From positions 10,354,001-10,418,000 of the forward strand of contig NC_085116.1 in the NCBI RefSeq assembly GCF_030269925.1: 64,000 nucleotides of DNA, written 5' to 3'. Under the pieces are notes generated by a model. That model made no database searches and was not told where the DNA came from. It was given only the letters and a program-made list of their open reading frames with translations. Shown piece by piece: positions 59,093 to 64,000 of the stretch. Origin of the DNA: Bombyx mori (taxonomy: Eukaryota; Arthropoda; Insecta; Lepidoptera; Bombycidae). Within the stretch, counting starts at the first letter, position 1; the number at the start of each line of letters is the position of its first letter. The translations under genes were made by a program, and so were the position numbers.

Positions 59093-60389
59093 AAAAAATT
59101 TGCACGTTATTTAATAATATTATAATAAACGATTGAAACAATAAAATATACATATTATTGCAAACTTTATATTTAAACGTGTATAAAATTGAATCGAAAA
59201 GCAACATTGTTTATTTTAAAGGCATAATAAAAGTATTTTACTAATTTGAAATGTATCTTTGGCTCAATTCGGGTTGGATTGATTTATGTTTAATTTTTTT
59301 TATAATTGTTAAAAAATTATAGAAGATTAAAACGTTTAAAATAAACTGTTGCAGTAATGTAGATGAATAAAAATTGTGTGGTGTGTATGTAGATTTTGGT
59401 TCTATGCGCATTACTCGGTAGCGAGTACGTACGGCTTGCTCCAACTCTACCGAGTAGCGCTACGGGCCGCGTAGCGAACGCTCGTAGAGCTAGATAGAGC
59501 TCTTACTGATTGTACCCACTTTATTTCGATAATTTTATGCATTCATGTTTTATATAACATTTAATTAAAAATTTGGCATTCAAAAACTTCGAAAAATAAG
59601 ATACTAAAAAAACAAAACAAATTATTTGTCTTTTATATAATAGAACATTAGTATTTTGATTACTTGCGAGTCTGGTTTTGAAGGGCATTATTGTGTATGT
59701 CAAGAACAAGCTCATGCCGAATTTTAAATGTAAGTTGACTTTGGGTATGGCCTTAAAATTCGTGCGTGTATGTATTGAATGTATGCATTGTAAGCGTTGA
59801 ATTTAGGAGAGGGGTAGGGATTGGCGAGGTCGCAGATGATAAGATTAACGAATTGCGTAATTGTGCAAGGTGACGGGCGGGTCAACGACATTCTACGCGC
59901 TCGACTCTCCGCCACACACTCTGATACTATTATTTAAATCAATCTTACTATAATTGAGTTACAAAACGCAAAACTTATGATTGATTCGCATTTTTTTACA
60001 TATTAAATTTACTCTATAAATATTACTGTTCTGTATTAATTTAATAGAAAATTTACTGATTTTGCGACAAAAACAATAAAAAACTTTCGTTAGGTACGTA
60101 TAAGAAACAATAATTAGTTGGTAGCTAAGTGTGAAAATTACGCAGTTACAACTATTTGCTCTTTATATAACATGTTATTATATGTATAAATTTATAAGGA
60201 AAATGTTATTAAATAAGGAAATTTCTTTCTAAGGTATCCAGCTTTTCTCGTGTTCTATTGAGAGAAAAAACAAAACCTTCTAGTAGGGGTCCTGAAAATA
60301 ATCATAAGGGTTCTTCTAAGACTTTATAGGACGTAAAACTATCGACTAAAACAATTAGCTTTAAAAAAAAAAAACATAGACTTCTTGTA

Positions 60390-60426
<37 letters not shown>

Positions 60427-61239
60427 ATGTTTACTGTATGCACTAGGTTTGTGTTCCTAATTCTTCTTTCCTTTTGCGGGCCTACTGGAAGAGATTTCAG
60501 CATGAAATAAGTAGTGCCCTTGTACTCTGTATCCTTATTGACGTGTCTTTTCTAACAGCTGTGTGTACAAAATATATATTAAATAAATAGACTACATTTA
60601 TGCACATAAACATAAAAGCGAAACCTTTTTCATATCTGAAAAGTAAATGATAACCTTTTTAAGTCGTTCCAATTGTTATTCACGTGGCTGTCGCTTGTTT
60701 ATTTTCATTTTATTTAATATAAAATACTTTTTTGAACTTTCGCTTGTTCATGTTGGTTGCATTCGTGCGCGCGTCGGTACGGTACTTACTGATTTTTTCA
60801 TTTATCACGTCACGTCTTAAAAACTAGACCTTTTTCATAATATACATTTAGTGATAGTCGTCACAGGGCTTACCGGTAACATAGAAATATATCATTTTTA
60901 TTTGTTCAATAATAAACCCGTTAAAAATTTGTTTTTTTACTCAAAGATGAGTCAAAATTTCGGCAGTGATAGTGATAGTGATTCCACAAAATCCACAGTG
61001 ATAAGCTGTGACTTGACTTTGACCTTGGATATGCAAATATCGAGATTAAATTATTTTGTAGACGTTAAACTATAATGTAATCTTAAATAAATTTTTTTTA
61101 TTTGAAATTTATATTCACTTAATAAAATTATAAACTAAGTAATTTCCTTTCAAGCATAGTTTTCACAATCGGAGCTTATTTTAGTTCCCAACCAATTGTT
61201 GACATTCAAAAAGCTTTCCAGGTCTGTATAGTGGAAAGT
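59093..61239. other. AT-rich stretch with one (TA)n run
   Basis: No gene supported. A compact GC-richer patch at about 59,400-59,500 holds repeated CTACCGAGTAGCG-like motifs in both orientations (TCGGTAGCGAG and CTACCGAGTAGCG). Confidence 0.45.
60393..60424. repeat. (TA)n microsatellite
   Basis: About 14 TA repeats, with a G at each end. Likely length-polymorphic. Confidence 0.9.
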
Positions 61240-61677
61240 AGTCGTCGTGGCCTAAAGGATAAGACGTCCGGTACATTCGCATCGAGCGATGCACCGGTGT
61301 TCGAATCCCGCTGGCGGGTACCAATTTTTCTAATGAAATACGTACTCAACAAATGTTCACGATTGACTTCCACGGTGAAGGAATAACATCGTGCAATAAA
61401 AATCAAACCCACAAAATTATAATTTGCGTAATTACTGGTGGTAGGACCTCTTGTGAGTCCGCACGGGTAGGTATCACCGCACCGCCTATTTCTGCCGTGA
61501 AGCAGTAATGCGTTTCGGTTTGAAGGGTGGGGCAGCCGTTCTGACTATACTGAGACCTTAGAACTATGTCTCAAGGTGTGTGGCGCATTTACGTTGTAGA
61601 TGTCTATGGGCTCCAGTAACCACTGAACACCAGGTGGGCTATGAGCTCGTCCACCCATCTAAGCAATAAAAAAAAAT
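61240..61677 (+). mobile_element. Full-length Bm1-type SINE
   Basis: The best-preserved copy here: A box TGGCCTAAAGGA at 61248-61259, B box GTTCGAATCCC at 61299-61309, then all central blocks and an A-rich tail ending at 61677. The total is about 438 bp. Confidence 0.93.
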
Positions 61678-63691
61678 ACAGATATTTACCGAATAGCCTA
61701 TAATTACATCAAATAAAGACGCGTGTTAATAAGAAGTAGCCAGGAAAACATCCGGAATATCTTAAAACAAACACGTAACAATATCTTCTTGGAATATTCC
61801 TGTTTATCGGATCTTACGCACGTTTTAATAAATAACTTATCAATTCGTCATAATAAACAGATTATTAGAACGAGTGAGAGTACATTTCCGAACGCCTAAT
61901 CGTTTATAATATTCATATATTTTTTTTACACAAGAGGTCCTACCACCAGTAAAATGTACATGTACATAGTTTGATAAGCACGTTTAGCATAAAATAGTCT
62001 AAAATGTTATTAAATGTTCGATAATGTATAATATATTTATTTGTTTTTTTCGTTTACCTTTCTACATTCGGTTAATGCACGAGATTAATTATCAAGCTTG
62101 TGTTATCATACATTTAAAAATAAATGACCCGAGCTTATAATAGTGTCTGTAGCTGAAGTCTTGAAATAATCTATAGTTGAACGTTCGACTTAAATAATGT
62201 GATAACAATGAATTAAGAAGTGGAATGATCTAAGTTATAATAATGGGTTAACGGAAACTGTAGCTCACAGTTATTTACTGCATCTTAATGCATTGCAAAG
62301 TAGGAAGTTCTTGGATTTGAGTAGGACACTATAGCTTAGTTTATATCGTACTTAAATTGTAGATAATTTCATTATAAATCTTTATATTGAAATGTTCTGA
62401 TTTAAAACTACGTAAATATTAAATGTTCAAAAATCAACGTCGTTTCCATCCTCCAAACGTCCTATTGAATTTTCAATCAATTACTTTCTGTATTACAGTT
62501 TGTTTGAGTGCCAAAGAAATCGCGTCTCTTGTTTGGTATATGTAGCCCGTGAATTGGCTTTACTTAGCTCTGCAACTGTATTCGTATTCTGTCAGTTAGT
62601 GAACACAGTGTTCCACTAAAGCGGGCATGTTCCGATGAATATTCAGTTACGATAACGATTTCAGTAGGTCTCCTGACAAAAATATATCCACAGATCACGT
62701 ACCGCGAACGTAATGCACCCGACCAAAGGTCAATGACCGTCCCTTTTATCTTTAAAACGCAGATTTACAGCGGTACTTTAGCTATCGTGTTTCGTTATTT
62801 CCTATCGGGAGTTAGATTAGAACATTGCGTTCTATGTCTCGGAATCAATTTATGTAATCGTGCCTTATCGCCTCAGTTAATTCACTTACACAAAATGTTT
62901 CCGCTTGTTTCGAAATTTTTAATGAATTACGACGATAATAAAAAGGACGAAATGGATTGATAATGTCGAAGATGTCATTCTTATTATGAATTAGTTGATA
63001 ATAAAGATTTTTCATTGACCTCAATAATGTAATCGTCATTATCTCACTTCCTATATGCTCTCGAAATAGATATGTTATGTTGAAGGCTGTTTTATCTTAG
63101 AATCTATGAAAAAGTAGGTCGCGTAAAACTTTTTCTGGAAAATTGAAAGTTAATGTTAACGAGTTACTTAGGTCAAACTTTAAGCATAGAAAAGTGGCTA
63201 AAAATTTTAATTCTTGATTTAGTTTATCGTTCAAATTTGATCAATCGAAGAAAAAAGTGATATTTAATAATATTTAATTTGTAGTTTTTGTGATGATTTT
63301 ATCGTATTTAAATTTAAATGTTAATCAGATATATTTTAATATTTCGAATGTCATAAATATTTTGTTTCCAATAAATTACATATTTAGTATACCATCGCCA
63401 AAACTCTTACGAGTTTATTGACCGTCTCTATTTTTTTCGTTATTTCCGACTATAAAGAATACAAAATTTACAAAAATTGTTATGATGTAGCACATTTTAC
63501 TTTTTTCATTACTTATGAAGGAGTAATCATCCTGATATTAAATTAGTCTTTTATCAGGATAAAAAAATGTCCTACAGCGCTTCTTTATACATCATCATCA
63601 CCCAGACGTCCACTGTTAGACGCTGCTTCCCCAAAGTTCGCCACAATGACGGTCTTGCGCAGCCGGCATTTAGCGGATTCCTTTATTTTTT
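61678..63691. other. AT-rich stretch; one 24-bp Bm1 snippet
   Basis: At 61931-61954 the bases CACAAGAGGTCCTACCACCA equal an inner piece of Bm1 in minus orientation. No gene supported elsewhere; an average-composition patch at 62,560-62,900 has short open frames without recognisable family. Confidence 0.5.
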
Positions 63692-64000
63692 ATTTTTTTT
63701 TATTGCTTCGGTGGGTCGACGAGCTCACGGCCCATCTGGTATTAAGTGGTTACCGGAGCCATAGACATCTACAACGTAAATGCCGCCACCTACCCTGAGA
63801 TATGAGTTTTTAGGTCTCAGTTTTTACAGTTCAACGGCTGCCCCACCCTTCAAACAAAAATGCATTACTGCTTCACGGCAGAAATAGGCAGGGTGGTGGT
63901 ACCTACCCGTGCGGACTCACAAGATGTCCTACCGCCAGTAACTACGCAAATTATTAATTTTGCGGGTTTGATTTTCATTACACGATGTTATTTATTCCTT
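63692..64000 (-). mobile_element. Bm1-type SINE, cut by window edge
   Basis: Minus-orientation copy from the T-rich tail at 63692 through GTTTGATTTTCATTACACGA; the tRNA-like head lies beyond the window. Confidence 0.9.

Noticed and set aside
1..64000. CRISPR arrays, bacterial operons, ribosome binding sites, riboswitches
   Set aside because: The window is animal nuclear DNA with spliced genes; the regular repeats seen are dispersed SINEs, LINEs and Helitrons.

Overview
This is a silkworm-type lepidopteran nuclear window, most likely Bombyx mori or a close relative. The evidence is an AT-rich background with short spliced exons, more than twenty copies of a SINE that matches the Bombyx Bm1 family (tRNA-like head, A-rich tail), Helitron and mariner fragments, R1- and Jockey-type LINE pieces, and a cytochrome P450 pair that I recognise as the ecdysteroid genes CYP306A1 and CYP18A1. 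No database search was possible; family names come from motifs and recognised protein sequence.

Layout. Bases 1-48,000 hold no intact cellular protein-coding gene that I can support. They are AT-rich intergenic or intronic DNA carrying: a LINE fragment cut by the left window edge (1-380) and an R1-type LINE tail (424-843); four short non-autonomous Helitrons (3577, 15295, 19819, 22114); Bm1 copies on both strands; a large LINE copy with an uninterrupted reverse transcriptase and a 5' inversion (25061-27280); a broken mariner with both inverted repeats (34386-35670); a poly(A)-tailed insert with a 14-bp target duplication (38575-38927); and a repeat family with the terminus ATTAATACGTGAAGC (31271, 39053, 41464). 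A few GC-rich islands (about 9.35, 13.7, 22.75, 27.9, 29.2 and 41.3 kb) could be promoters or untranslated exons of genes outside the window.

Bases 48,000-59,000 are the gene-bearing part. CYP306A1 (phantom) runs rightward in seven coding exons, 48450-55181, 538 residues. CYP18A1 runs leftward in six coding exons, 58692-56242, 541 residues. The two are tail to tail, with 1,060 bp between the stop codons. In insects, CYP306A1 is the 25-hydroxylase of ecdysone synthesis and CYP18A1 is the 26-hydroxylase that inactivates ecdysteroids, so the window places a hormone-making and a hormone-destroying enzyme side by side. Both reading frames splice cleanly by eye and keep the key P450 motifs. Introns 4 and 6 of CYP306A1 are filled with SINE and LINE insertions.

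Bases 59,000-64,000 return to intergenic DNA with a short LINE tail, a (TA)n run, one full-length Bm1, and a Bm1 copy cut by the right window edge.
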